Source: Holophagae bacterium
GTDB lineage: Bacteria; Acidobacteriota; Holophagae; Acanthopleuribacterales; Acanthopleuribacteraceae
DNA: 64,000 nucleotides
Direction of reading: 5' to 3'
NCBI GenBank assembly: GCA_030429565.1
Contig: JAUIFE010000001.1
Span: forward strand, 1 to 64,000
In this document: one piece after another, positions 8,144 through 17,434 of the stretch
Layout of the letters: every line of letters starts with the position of its first letter
How positions within the stretch are numbered: position 1 is the stretch's first letter
Position numbers and translations under genes: made by a program
The notes under the pieces: generated by a model
What the model was told of the DNA's origin: nothing
The model's input: only the letters and a program-made list of their open reading frames with translations
Database searches by the model: none

Positions 8144-10720
8144 GTGCGCACAACGCTAAAATTATGGCTTTGGTGTTTCACTATTTGGTTATCGATGAGC
8201 GCTGCTCATTCGCAAGAGGGCCCGGCGCGCAATGTCCTGATCACCCTCGATGATCGGGTCGTACGTGAATTTGACCAGCCGACCTGGCTGGACACGGAAA
8301 CTTTCGATACGGTGCCCGACCGCATTCTCCAGTTTTACCTGGCACCAACGCATCACTACATCTTTTATGTCACGGTCCAGGGTTTGCTCCGCCGCAATAC
8401 CGATAGCAGCGCACGCACCCTGATCGCCGCCGACATCGACGAACCGCTGCAGGTGATCGTGGACGAAACCAACCAAACCTTGCTGTGGTTAACCGAAAGT
8501 GCCTTGTTCACCTGCGATTTTGACGGCGACAACTTCGCCGAGTTGTTTACCAATCCCAACGTCACGCGCGTCAAATACGTGGCCGGTGTCGGCTTTTATT
8601 ACGCCCGAGGGGACGAACTGTTCCTGCGTGACATGAGCGATTTGAGTCTGGAAAGTTTGGTGTTCACCTTTGATCGCACGGTTGGGAACTTCGACATAAA
8701 CGCCAATCGCGATACCGTTTATTACACGCTCACCAGCGGTGGCGATTTGTTCCGCGCCCCACTCGCGGGCGGCACCATCGAGCGCCTGACCACCACCGCA
8801 CCGGTACGCACCTTTCGCCTCGGTGACAACGATAACCTGATTTATTTCTATGCCAACCAAGGGCTGTGGACACTACCCGAAAGTGGCGGCGACCTGACAC
8901 AAGTCCACCTACTCAATCCCAACCCGAGTTGGGTCGCCTTCGATTTCGACCAGAACATGCAGTGGTTTTTGTTGGACGACCGCCTGATTTACCGCGTGCC
9001 GTTTAACCTGGGCACCAACAACGGTTCGCGCCAATGGATTATGGGTGTTCACTACGACAGCAGGCGCACCGCCTTTTACAACGAGCGCATCGTCACCTAC
9101 GATTTAGAACGGCTGGGTTGGTGGATTTCCGATTTCCCATCGCTTGACTTCCAACCTTTTGCCGGCGCCGCCAACTTTCCCAGTGACGATGCCCAATTGC
9201 GTTTCATCCCCGGCCGCGACGATTTCTACTGGTTCGACGAAACGCAAATCCTGAATTTCGACAGCAACGGTATTTTGTTGACGACCTTGCCGGTGTCGTC
9301 CGCCACGCGTTTGATCGACGTGGTCGTGGACGCCGGCGCGCAAAAGCTGTTTATTCTGCGCGAAAGCAGCGGTGATACCGAATTGCTGGAAACCGACCTG
9401 TCGGGCGGGAACGAGGTTTTGTTACATACCCACGACAGCATCATCAACCAATGGTGGCCCGACCCGGTCGCCAATCGTCACTACCTGCACAATGCCAATC
9501 ATATCGAAGCCTACGACGGCGACTTTAACCCCGTCACAAGCTGGTCACCGGGCGCAGGTGCCTTGTATTACGACCAGCCGGGCGGACGTTTTTTCCGCCT
9601 CGAAGCAGAAGACCCAGTGGTGTGCACGCGCAACAACTTGCTGTGGACGATGACGCCGCGCGACACCCACCTGGACCAATTGCGCCAGGGCGTGTTGCGT
9701 GACGGACCCTTCGTGGACGGACACTGGGATAGCGCGACGCAAACACTGGTGGGCTTCGACCAGCCAGGTTACGCCTTTGATCGCTTCACTTTACAGCACC
9801 CCACCCTTTCACCCGCTGTCGACATGCCCGAGACCATCGTAAACCTGAGCATCGACAACGACAACGGCCGCGCTTTTTGGATGGATCCAGCCATGGACGG
9901 CATCATGATGGGCGATTGGCCGCCGAGCGACAACCCACCGCAACGGGTGATCAGCGGCTTGTTCAGCGCGGGTCGGGTCAAATACGTTCCTGGCAACCAA
10001 AAGCTCTACTATCACGATGCCTGGAACCAGGAACTGCGCGAAGCCAACGCCGACGGCAGCGAAAGCCGCGCGCTGGTTACATTGGGCGACTTCGACAACC
10101 CGACGGACTTCAGCGTCGACCCCGTCGGCGGTTACTTCTTTTATGTGTACCGTGGCGGCTTGGACCGCATCGCCCTGAGCGACCTAACCAGAACCACCCT
10201 GATTCGCTCGGTCGGCAACGCCCGTGAACCCAGCATGAAACGAGCCTCGGTTGCGTTCAACCCGCACGATGGTCGCCTCTATCTGGGTTACATCCCTTCG
10301 CTGCTCTCGCCCAACGGCAACATTTACGACTTGGCAAGCCTGGCTATCGACGGCACCGACATCCAAGCGATCCTTACGGGCGACCACGTCTACGGCGCGA
10401 TTGAGGTCGATCCCTACCAAAACCGCGTCTACTTCGTGCACACGGTCGACTACTGCCCATACCGTTCCAGCTACTTGCGTTACGGCACGCAGATTTACGC
10501 ACTGGAACCGGGCGCCGCCGGCCCCGAGCTGCTATTCGACTTCCCCGAACCAGACCTGTTCTCGAGCCTCACGGTGTGGCGCCGGCCGCTTACGGCGTTG
10601 CTGGTCCGCCTGGCCTGCTGGGGCGAAACAACGGGAACCACGCCCAGCATCCTCGACCTGATCGCCTGCCTCAACGGAAGCTGCACAGGCAACACCTGCG
10701 CGGAGAAGCGAGACTGGTAG
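8144..10720 (+). CDS. Secreted beta-propeller-like protein, function unknown
   Basis: 858 residues from GTG 8144, which has GGAAGG upstream; ATG 8105 in the same frame has none. A signal peptide (VRTTLKLWLWCFTIWLSMSAAHSQ) opens the protein. The rest is a succession of about 45-residue blocks alternating strand and turn, with recurring YYT, LFR, LIYFY and VYFV strands and D-x-D/N-x turns. This resembles YWTD/LDL-receptor or DUF5050-type propellers, and two propellers would fit the length. A short Cys-containing tail (GSCTGNTCAEK) ends it. The membrane HTH gene is convergent, 18 bp beyond the stop. Confidence 0.75.
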   Translation: MRTTLKLWLWCFTIWLSMSAAHSQEGPARNVLITLDDRVVREFDQPTWLDTETFDTVPDRILQFYLAPTHHYIFYVTVQGLLRRNTDSSARTLIAADIDEPLQVIVDETNQTLLWLTESALFTCDFDGDNFAELFTNPNVTRVKYVAGVGFYYARGDELFLRDMSDLSLESLVFTFDRTVGNFDINANRDTVYYTLTSGGDLFRAPLAGGTIERLTTTAPVRTFRLGDNDNLIYFYANQGLWTLPESGGDLTQVHLLNPNPSWVAFDFDQNMQWFLLDDRLIYRVPFNLGTNNGSRQWIMGVHYDSRRTAFYNERIVTYDLERLGWWISDFPSLDFQPFAGAANFPSDDAQLRFIPGRDDFYWFDETQILNFDSNGILLTTLPVSSATRLIDVVVDAGAQKLFILRESSGDTELLETDLSGGNEVLLHTHDSIINQWWPDPVANRHYLHNANHIEAYDGDFNPVTSWSPGAGALYYDQPGGRFFRLEAEDPVVCTRNNLLWTMTPRDTHLDQLRQGVLRDGPFVDGHWDSATQTLVGFDQPGYAFDRFTLQHPTLSPAVDMPETIVNLSIDNDNGRAFWMDPAMDGIMMGDWPPSDNPPQRVISGLFSAGRVKYVPGNQKLYYHDAWNQELREANADGSESRALVTLGDFDNPTDFSVDPVGGYFFYVYRGGLDRIALSDLTRTTLIRSVGNAREPSMKRASVAFNPHDGRLYLGYIPSLLSPNGNIYDLASLAIDGTDIQAILTGDHVYGAIEVDPYQNRVYFVHTVDYCPYRSSYLRYGTQIYALEPGAAGPELLFDFPEPDLFSSLTVWRRPLTALLVRLACWGETTGTTPSILDLIACLNGSCTGNTCAEKRDW

Positions 10721-10738
10721 CCTAAGCCGGCACAACAT

Positions 10739-12154
10739 TTAGTGAAGTTCGGGCGGAATTTCCGCTTGCCAGGCTCCCCAATCATCACCTTGCCAGTAGC
10801 GAAAGCGCGTTGCCGCATAAACGGCGGTTACCTCTTTATCAGGTGAAAAGCGATGCTCATCGATGAATTTATGCGTTAGATTTAAGTCCGAATCAAACAA
10901 CATATACATGGCATATTCGGGTTTCTTGCCCCAAATCATCGATATGTGGTCCGTTTTATTGAGGAAGATCGGTTGCTCAAGTAGATAGCAATCAAAAACC
11001 AGGTACCGCTCAGCCTCAATTTCGGGGATGTCTTTTAGGTAATAATAATTTCGACGATCCTCGGTCGGGATGGATTTAGGCGAAACAGGTTGCAATTGAA
11101 CGATTCGATCAAGAAAAACAGCGCTATCAATGCGAAATAACGAGGGAACATAACTTCCTATACGCTTTTCTCTTGCATTAAGACCGGCCCCGACAACCAA
11201 TTTTCCGTTCAATGACATAACATTATGCATGCGCCCTGGATGGTATAACCGACCGCGCTCAACCGGTTGCCGCAAGTCAGCCTCATACAGGACAATACAG
11301 CCGGGAAATTGTTGGCGGCTCACAAAAACCGCCGCCCACCCGGAAAATGAGGGTGTATCAACCCAATTAATGGAATGACATGCCAAGACATCATTGATTT
11401 CCTCACCGCGCGCGGTCACCACTGACAGATTGGGCGGCGTAACCTCGCCACTGTTCTCTAAATCGTGGTAACGAAGGGTTCCACTAATCCGTTCAGCAAG
11501 TAGACGTGGCCGAACGCCGGCAGGCGGCAAAGCAGCATAGCCTTGCAACCCAACGCGTTTCATAGCTTGTGCTAAAAGATGGCCGGTTGCATCAGGAGAC
11601 TGCCAGATAGTACGTGGCCGTGAACCAAGGGGTCCAGTCACCAACAGACGGTATACCAAACCGGTGGGGCCAGACACCAGGTTGTAGCCCGCAACATCCA
11701 GAGTCGGCGACGGCTTGGTGAAGAACCATACCAAACCACCCAAATTAAAAAGAAGGACCAGGCCGAACAACCAATACCAACGGGCATTCCAAATAAACCG
11801 TGCACCTGGCGGGCCAAAACGAAATTTAGCAGCAAAGAGGTTGCTTTTTCCAACAGCAACATCCCGTTTGGGAGACTGATCGGCAGATGCAACAGGAAAC
11901 AGCTTCTCTTGACCGACACCTTTTTCGGAGGCGCTCGTACCACCTTGTACCAAATTTAAGTCTTGCAAGTGTTGGCTGACACAGGTGTCAACGGCCTGTT
12001 TGGTTGTCCAGACTCGTGGCTTTTTACCTCGATATTCACGATGTATTTGTAACTTATTTTCTTTTTCTAAATCCTGCATCGTCCGTTCTGAATAACAGGC
12101 ATATTCGGCTATTTTCCTCCAGCCCACTAAACGATTTTCATCATCTGGTTCCAT
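10739..12154 (-). CDS. Membrane-anchored protein with N-terminal MerR/AlpA-like helix-turn-helix
   Basis: 471 residues from ATG 12154, chosen for GGAGG four to five bases upstream. Residues of about 8-60 (GWRKIAEYACYSERTMQDLE...) look like an excisionase/MerR-type DNA-binding helix pair. Residues of about 125-150 hold one membrane segment (WYWLFGLVLLFNLGGLVWFF). The remaining 320 residues should lie outside the cytoplasm and read as repeated beta blades. The layout is that of a ToxR/CadC-like transmembrane regulator. GC is visibly lower than in neighbouring genes, with many A/T-ending codons, suggesting acquisition from elsewhere. Ligand and targets are unknown. Confidence 0.7.
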   Translation of the reverse strand: MEPDDENRLVGWRKIAEYACYSERTMQDLEKENKLQIHREYRGKKPRVWTTKQAVDTCVSQHLQDLNLVQGGTSASEKGVGQEKLFPVASADQSPKRDVAVGKSNLFAAKFRFGPPGARFIWNARWYWLFGLVLLFNLGGLVWFFTKPSPTLDVAGYNLVSGPTGLVYRLLVTGPLGSRPRTIWQSPDATGHLLAQAMKRVGLQGYAALPPAGVRPRLLAERISGTLRYHDLENSGEVTPPNLSVVTARGEEINDVLACHSINWVDTPSFSGWAAVFVSRQQFPGCIVLYEADLRQPVERGRLYHPGRMHNVMSLNGKLVVGAGLNAREKRIGSYVPSLFRIDSAVFLDRIVQLQPVSPKSIPTEDRRNYYYLKDIPEIEAERYLVFDCYLLEQPIFLNKTDHISMIWGKKPEYAMYMLFDSDLNLTHKFIDEHRFSPDKEVTAVYAATRFRYWQGDDWGAWQAEIPPELH

Positions 12155-12580
12155 GCCGCCTCCGATATAGTTTTCAAGAACGCGGAAAAAACTTAAAACA
12201 GCAACAAAGTTAACACTATATTTGCCAGGCACTTCCTATTAAGTTCGGCTTCTGCGTGTTGTCGATTCAACCTAGCTGTTTTATGGTTTCTTCGACAACT
12301 CCTATTACAGCTAAAGCAAAAAAAATTCGACGACATTTTTTAGCTCAAAAACAACAAACTAAAAGACAACGTTCACACCACAATCAACCAACATAATTTC
12401 GTCTTTCACACATAGATACTTTCATAACGGCGTATTTCTGGAACAATCACCCACGCGGACTCGCTTCACGCCACATGCCGTGCATGCCCTTGTACGCTTT
12501 GATTTACACAATTCGCATCATTTCTTCACCTGCTTACAAGCACCTAATCACCCACTTGGAAAATTGAAAGGAGTTGGCTT
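12155..12580. other. AT-rich intergenic region
   Basis: This separates the HTH gene from the asparaginase gene and shares the low GC of the former. It must hold both divergent promoters. The asparaginase ribosome-binding site AAAGGAG lies at about 12568-12574. No repeats or RNA genes were recognised. Confidence 0.5.
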
Positions 12581-13876
12581 ATGCAAAAGGACACCAAAAT
12601 TCTCGTCATCAACACCGGCGGCACATGGTGTATGACCACCAAACTCGAGACCGGTTACCGAGTTCCCGCCCAGACAGGTGATCAATTTGACTTGGTGGGT
12701 CGGATCCCGATGCTCCAATCGTTGTGCGATCTCTCAGCGATTGAACTTTTCTCTAGGGATAGCAGTAATTTCACCCCACACCAATGGCACTTGATCGCGG
12801 AAGCTGTGGTCAACCACTATGCCAAATTCGACGGCTTCGTCGTTCTCACTGGTACGGACACGCTGCAGTTTACAGCCGCCGCCTTGGCCTTTGCACTACA
12901 AGGGACACAGAAACCTGTGGTCGTAACCGGTGCACAACTGCCCCTGGATCAGCCAGGCTCTGATGCTGCCACCAACATCATCAATAGCGTGCGTCTCGCT
13001 TGTTTGCGCCAAGGTTGCCGAGAAAATAGTGCCTGCGTCCAAGAGGTGGTGGTGGTTTTCGGCTCCAAAATCATGCGCGCCACCCGCTGTCACAAGGTTT
13101 CCGAAAATCGCCTGGAGGCATTTGATTCGGTGAACTTTCCGACTCTGGGCCGCTTCGGGATTCACCTCGAACTGGACGACCACTTGTTGCTAAAACACAG
13201 GCTCCCCTTCCGCCCTGAGACGCGATTCAATCCAGATGTGACTTTGGTTTATCTGTACCCCGGCATCAAACCGGGGTATCTGTTGCAGGTGGGTGAACAA
13301 AGCGCGGGCTTGGTGATTGCCGCATATGGCGCGGGTAACGTGCCTACCTGTCAAGAGGGCGGCTTTCTTTCGCTAATCCCTACCCTTGAAAAGCTAAATC
13401 AGCGCGGTAAACCCGTCGTTTTAACAACGCGGTGCATTACCGGACAGACAGAACCCCATCTGTATGAGACGGGCTTTTATGCGGGTCAGGCAGGTGCCAT
13501 TAGCGCCGGGGACACCTCACCGGATACAGCCTTCGTCAAACTGTCTTGGTTGTTGGGGCCCAAAAACGGACAGGACCGGACCTCAGCGGCAGTTGATCTG
13601 AATTGGCTATGCAGCCAAGTATTGGCGTCACTTTGCGGCGAGCGTCAACCGGCGGAATCAGCAAGCCAGATGACGCCGGTAAGAGAAACAGCGTGTCGTC
13701 GAACCATATCGTCAATCAACCACCGTCAGGGTTCGTTTGAAAATTGGCAGCCAGGCGATCCTTTCCGTCGTGGCAACCGCTGCATCGTGACCCGTTCTTT
13801 GGAAAAAGTCCGGTCGTTTGACGCACAAATGGGTTTTCGACCAATTTCCGTTGGTCGGCATAGCCACGTATCTTAG
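12581..13876 (+). CDS. Asparaginase/glutaminase-type amidohydrolase with an atypical C-terminal tail
   Basis: 431 residues. The first 335 or so match type I L-asparaginases: the nucleophile motif INTGGTWCM near residue 9, then FVVLTGTDTLQFTAAAL (second Thr-Asp pair) near 90, QLPLDQPGSDAATN, and AAYGAGNVP. Known family members hydrolyse asparagine to aspartate and ammonia in the cytoplasm and are about 330-350 residues long. After LLGPKNG the last 95 residues match nothing in the family and are rich in Arg, Ser and Gln. The reading frame may have run into a non-coding repeat after loss of its original stop. Confidence 0.85.
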   Translation: MQKDTKILVINTGGTWCMTTKLETGYRVPAQTGDQFDLVGRIPMLQSLCDLSAIELFSRDSSNFTPHQWHLIAEAVVNHYAKFDGFVVLTGTDTLQFTAAALAFALQGTQKPVVVTGAQLPLDQPGSDAATNIINSVRLACLRQGCRENSACVQEVVVVFGSKIMRATRCHKVSENRLEAFDSVNFPTLGRFGIHLELDDHLLLKHRLPFRPETRFNPDVTLVYLYPGIKPGYLLQVGEQSAGLVIAAYGAGNVPTCQEGGFLSLIPTLEKLNQRGKPVVLTTRCITGQTEPHLYETGFYAGQAGAISAGDTSPDTAFVKLSWLLGPKNGQDRTSAAVDLNWLCSQVLASLCGERQPAESASQMTPVRETACRRTISSINHRQGSFENWQPGDPFRRGNRCIVTRSLEKVRSFDAQMGFRPISVGRHSHVS

Positions 13877-14016
13877 AACCTACACGAAGGTAGGTACCGG
13901 TCCTAGCGCTGGTACTTTTACCGCCGGCGCATCTGACCCGTAGGGGCCGACCACGAGAAGCCAAATCCCATCGGCCTTCGGTTCTCATTAGAGTAATCAC
14001 AGACCGGCGGCAGGGC

Positions 14017-16119
14017 TTAAGCGGTGACGTCGAGGGGGGCGTTGGGATCGATGGTGGTTGAGGTGGCGGGCGCCGCGGCGGCTTGATTCGCGGCGGGTTC
14101 AGCACGACTTTCGCCGGTGCGCTCGCCTTCGTGGCTTTCGTGACGTTCCTGGTAGGCTTCGCGGCGCTCTTCGGCGTCGCCGTTAAACATCTGGCGCTGC
14201 TCGAAGGCCTGGCGGCGCTGCTCGTTTTGGTCTTTGGTGTCGCGTTCCTCACGCACGTCGAAGCGCTCAAAGTCCATGCCGCGCTCACGCATGGATTGCT
14301 CTAATTCCGCCTGGCTGTCGCGGATCAGTCTGGCCGTGCGGCTCGATTGCGTTTCGATTTGGGCCTGCATTTGGTCGCCTTCACGCGACACGGTAATACG
14401 CACTTCGCCCAACTCGGCCGGCTTCAACTTGACGGTCACCGATTTGGGGCGGATCAAGTACGCCTCTTCCATGCCTTCTTCCAGCATTGAGAAACCCGGT
14501 TGTGGGAAGGATTCACGGGTGGTCGCTTGGCTTTCCGAGCTCGCTTCGGCGCGTTGGTTGGCCTGCTGTTGCACGGCCGCAAAGGACAGATCGCCGCCAC
14601 GTCGCGCCGCAACGGTGCTTTCCGTGGCGCCACTGCCGCCGGCGTTGCGCTGGAACAGGAAACCCTGGTTGAAGTCTTGGTCGGCGTGACTGGCCGTTTC
14701 CGCTGCTTGCCAGGCGGTGGTGTTCATATCGACGCCGGCCGGCCGTGCTTCCTGGGGGCGCGGCGCGGGCCGCTCGCGCGCGCCGGCCTGAGCCAAGGCA
14801 TCGCGCAGGGCATGGGCGCCCTTGCCCCGTTCAGAGGCTTTGGTCGCACCCACTTGGGTTGTTTTTGTCTCGCTTTTACTTTTACTTTTGGCCGGTTCAC
14901 CATGGGTACGCACGGTCTCGGGTAAGACCGGTTTGGCATCCATTTTCGCTTGCGCGGGCTGTTCTCGCGGTCGATCGACGGGCACACGCGCCATGCGTGG
15001 TTTGGCCACTTTGACTTTTTGTTTTTCGTAATGAATGTCGGTTACCTCGGCACCCATTTCACGGGCAGCAGGGTCGCGGCTTATATCGGCGACACCACCC
15101 TTGGGCGTTTGGGTGTTCGCCTTAGCGGTGGCGGCACCTTGCTTCGGCTTGCCGGCCCTCCGGCCTGAGTCGACCGCACCCTTGGTGTGCGGCGTCGCAC
15201 CTTCTTCGGCCGCCTTTTGGGCTAAGGCGGATTCTCCCGGTTTGGCTTGCTGCTCCGCCGAGGTCATTCGTTTGGTACGCGTCAAGGTAGGTACCGGTCG
15301 TCCATCTTTTTGTAACTGTTCGAGGATGGCGGCGGCTTTGTCGCCGTCTTTGGCGCTCAATGACTTGGCAAGGGCGCCAACGTCGACCTTGCCGTCTTTT
15401 TTGCCGGTACTGATCCCACTTTGGTCGCCTTCTTTGGCGACCGCGCCCAGCTTGGCCATGGCGTTGCCGGCTTCGGCACCGGCCGATTTCTTCAGCAAAC
15501 GCACGCGTGGCGTGGTTTCCACGGCCGAGGCTTTAACCGGGGCTTCAGTGGTTTTGCCGGCCAATCCGACGGCGGTTTCTGTTTCACCCGCCTTTGTTTT
15601 GCTTTTAGGGTGTTTGCCCTTGGCTTTGCCGGCAACGGTTTGGGCGGCTTGTTCGGCGGCGGCCCATTCTTCCAATGCACCCAACAATGGTTTGCGCTTG
15701 CGACCCTCGCCTTTTTCGCCTTTTTCGCTTTTCAAATACGCCAGCGCTTCGCGCAACAAACGTTCGCTATCCTCTTCGCCTGCTTTGCCGGTGCCACCCT
15801 TAATCGGACGCTTGGCGCCAAGCCCGACCAACTCGCCTTTACTTTTGCCGGCTTTGAGTTTGGCTTTTTGCAGCGCTTGCCACAGTGTCGACCCACCGCG
15901 ATCTTGGAGTTGTTCCAGTAAACGACCCATCTCGCCACGATCCAAGCCGGCGAGCGCGTTACTTTTTGCCGAGTGCTGACCTTTGCCGGCAATTTTTGCC
16001 GAGCCAATTCGGGCTTTGTCGAACAAGGCAAAGAACAACGATTTGCCGGCCTTTTTGCCTTTTTTGCCCGCACGGGCACCCAAGGTGCCGCCTTCTCCGC
16101 CGAGGGTCGAAACTTTCAT
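14017..16119 (-). CDS. fliK: Flagellar hook-length control protein FliK
   Basis: 700 residues, last gene of the flagellar operon. ATG 16119 (MKVSTLGGEGG) has GGAGAG six bases upstream; the longer frame to 16329 lacks a signal. Residues 1-500 are low-complexity Lys, Ala, Gly and Gln, as in FliK rulers. Residues of about 580-650 carry the Flg_hook domain (VTVKLKPAELGEVRITVSRE, then RLIRDSQAELEQSMRERGMD). A Glu/Arg/Gln-rich tail follows. FliK measures the hook and switches export specificity at FlhB. The protein is long for the family (about 375-450 in enterics). Confidence 0.88.
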   Translation of the reverse strand: MKVSTLGGEGGTLGARAGKKGKKAGKSLFFALFDKARIGSAKIAGKGQHSAKSNALAGLDRGEMGRLLEQLQDRGGSTLWQALQKAKLKAGKSKGELVGLGAKRPIKGGTGKAGEEDSERLLREALAYLKSEKGEKGEGRKRKPLLGALEEWAAAEQAAQTVAGKAKGKHPKSKTKAGETETAVGLAGKTTEAPVKASAVETTPRVRLLKKSAGAEAGNAMAKLGAVAKEGDQSGISTGKKDGKVDVGALAKSLSAKDGDKAAAILEQLQKDGRPVPTLTRTKRMTSAEQQAKPGESALAQKAAEEGATPHTKGAVDSGRRAGKPKQGAATAKANTQTPKGGVADISRDPAAREMGAEVTDIHYEKQKVKVAKPRMARVPVDRPREQPAQAKMDAKPVLPETVRTHGEPAKSKSKSETKTTQVGATKASERGKGAHALRDALAQAGARERPAPRPQEARPAGVDMNTTAWQAAETASHADQDFNQGFLFQRNAGGSGATESTVAARRGGDLSFAAVQQQANQRAEASSESQATTRESFPQPGFSMLEEGMEEAYLIRPKSVTVKLKPAELGEVRITVSREGDQMQAQIETQSSRTARLIRDSQAELEQSMRERGMDFERFDVREERDTKDQNEQRRQAFEQRQMFNGDAEERREAYQERHESHEGERTGESRAEPAANQAAAAPATSTTIDPNAPLDVTA

Positions 16120-16393
16120 GAGCCACTCTCCTATGGGACGCTGTTTTGCCCCGATGCCGGTTTCGCTCGCAGAGTTCCCGATAAAAATGGGCTCATCGAG
16201 GTGCGAACGTGTCCACAAACCGAATCGTTTCAAGCACTTCATCAAACGTCGCCATCCGTGGCGAAACACCGCAACCAAGTCGCGATTGCGGACCAAGTCA
16301 AGCCACCAGACGGTGCACAAATTCGGCAAGCAGCCTCACACATAACTGAGGCGCGGCCGGCACAGCCCCGAACAGAAACCCTTTGGAACGAGC

Positions 16394-16984
16394 CTAGTTG
16401 GTTTCTTCGAGTTTTCCGGTACCAATGGCGGCATGGATACGAGCAGCAATTCTCTTGCCATTTTCGCCGAGCTCGGCGACCTCGTCGATCAGCTTGGCCG
16501 ACTTCTTCTTTTTCATGCGTTTTACCAGCGCCACGGCGACCATCGGCTCCTGTGTGTAGAGCTTGATAAAGTCGGGCGCGGCCACCTGCGGGCGCCGCGA
16601 TTCGTAGTGTTGCACCAATTGAATGGGAATCTCGAACTCGTCCTGGCCACTGCGAAACGAAGCAATCGCGTTTTGAATCTGTTCCTCACGCGCACCCAAA
16701 GCTTCGTCTTGGTTTTTGAGTTCTTCCAACAACTGCTCAATGCGACGTTTCTGCTTGGCGGCGATTTCGCGTTCGGCCAGCATGGCTTCGCGTGCCGCGC
16801 GCAAGTCTTCCAAGGAAACGGCTTTGGTCGCTTCTTGTTCTTCGGTTAAAGGTGCTTTGGGTTCTTCGGTGGCGGCCGGTTCTTCGGTAGGCTGCTCGGT
16901 CGGCGCTGGGTCTTGCGCCCTCAGGTGGCGCAATCCGAATAAGGCGCCCACAAGCAGCACGGCGGTGAGGGTGAACTTCTTCAT
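16394..16984 (-). CDS. MotE-like periplasmic flagellar chaperone (MgtE_N-type domain)
   Basis: 196 residues. A signal or anchor segment (KKFTLTAVLLVGALFG) comes first. An acidic Pro/Thr/Glu linker and a coiled coil of about residues 55-105 follow. Residues of about 120-196 fold like the MgtE N-terminal domain, with the typical pattern APDFIKLYTQEPMVAVALVKRMKKKKSAKLIDE. Proteins of this layout next to fliJ are known as MotE, which stabilises MotC in some bacteria. ATG 16984 shares its A with the fliJ stop (TGATG), showing translational coupling. Confidence 0.78.
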   Translation of the reverse strand: MKKFTLTAVLLVGALFGLRHLRAQDPAPTEQPTEEPAATEEPKAPLTEEQEATKAVSLEDLRAAREAMLAEREIAAKQKRRIEQLLEELKNQDEALGAREEQIQNAIASFRSGQDEFEIPIQLVQHYESRRPQVAAPDFIKLYTQEPMVAVALVKRMKKKKSAKLIDEVAELGENGKRIAARIHAAIGTGKLEETN

Positions 16985-17418
16985 CAACCATTCCCCCGCT
17001 TGAGCAAATCCAACTCCTCAATTTCCCGTTGAAACTGAGCCTCCACCTCGGCTTGGTGATCGGTTTTTTGGTATTCCTTGAGCTTTTCCATGGCCTTTTC
17101 TTCTTTCATGCGCAGGGCCAGGTTGTCGCGCTGGATTTCCAAATCTTTTTCCTGCTTGGCCAGGGTTTCGCGCAAAGTTTCTTCGCGCTGTTTGAGGCCG
17201 GCACGGTAGTGATCGGCGGTTTGCCGCCAAAAATGCCGGTTAATGCGTGGGTCGCTGGGGGTTTGGAAGGAAGCCTCAAAGGCTTCGCGTGTTTCGTCTA
17301 AAGCGCGGCGTGTATGGGTAACGCGAGCCTGGGCAATGGCCAGGTCGCGTTCCGCCTGCTTGCGATGAATGCCGCGCACTTTTAAGACGCTCTCCAAACG
17401 GAACTGAAATTTCTTCAC
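16984..17418 (-). CDS. fliJ: Flagellar export chaperone FliJ
   Basis: 144 residues, nearly all one long antiparallel coiled coil. It opens with the family signature KKFQFRLESVLKVRGIHRKQAERDLA. FliJ links the FliI/FliH ATPase ring to the FlhA export gate. It lies 16 bp downstream of fliI and overlaps the motE start by one base. Family length is about 145, so it is complete. Confidence 0.92.
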   Translation of the reverse strand: MKKFQFRLESVLKVRGIHRKQAERDLAIAQARVTHTRRALDETREAFEASFQTPSDPRINRHFWRQTADHYRAGLKQREETLRETLAKQEKDLEIQRDNLALRMKEEKAMEKLKEYQKTDHQAEVEAQFQREIEELDLLKRGNG

Positions 17419-17434
17419 GCACGCCTCGTTGCAA

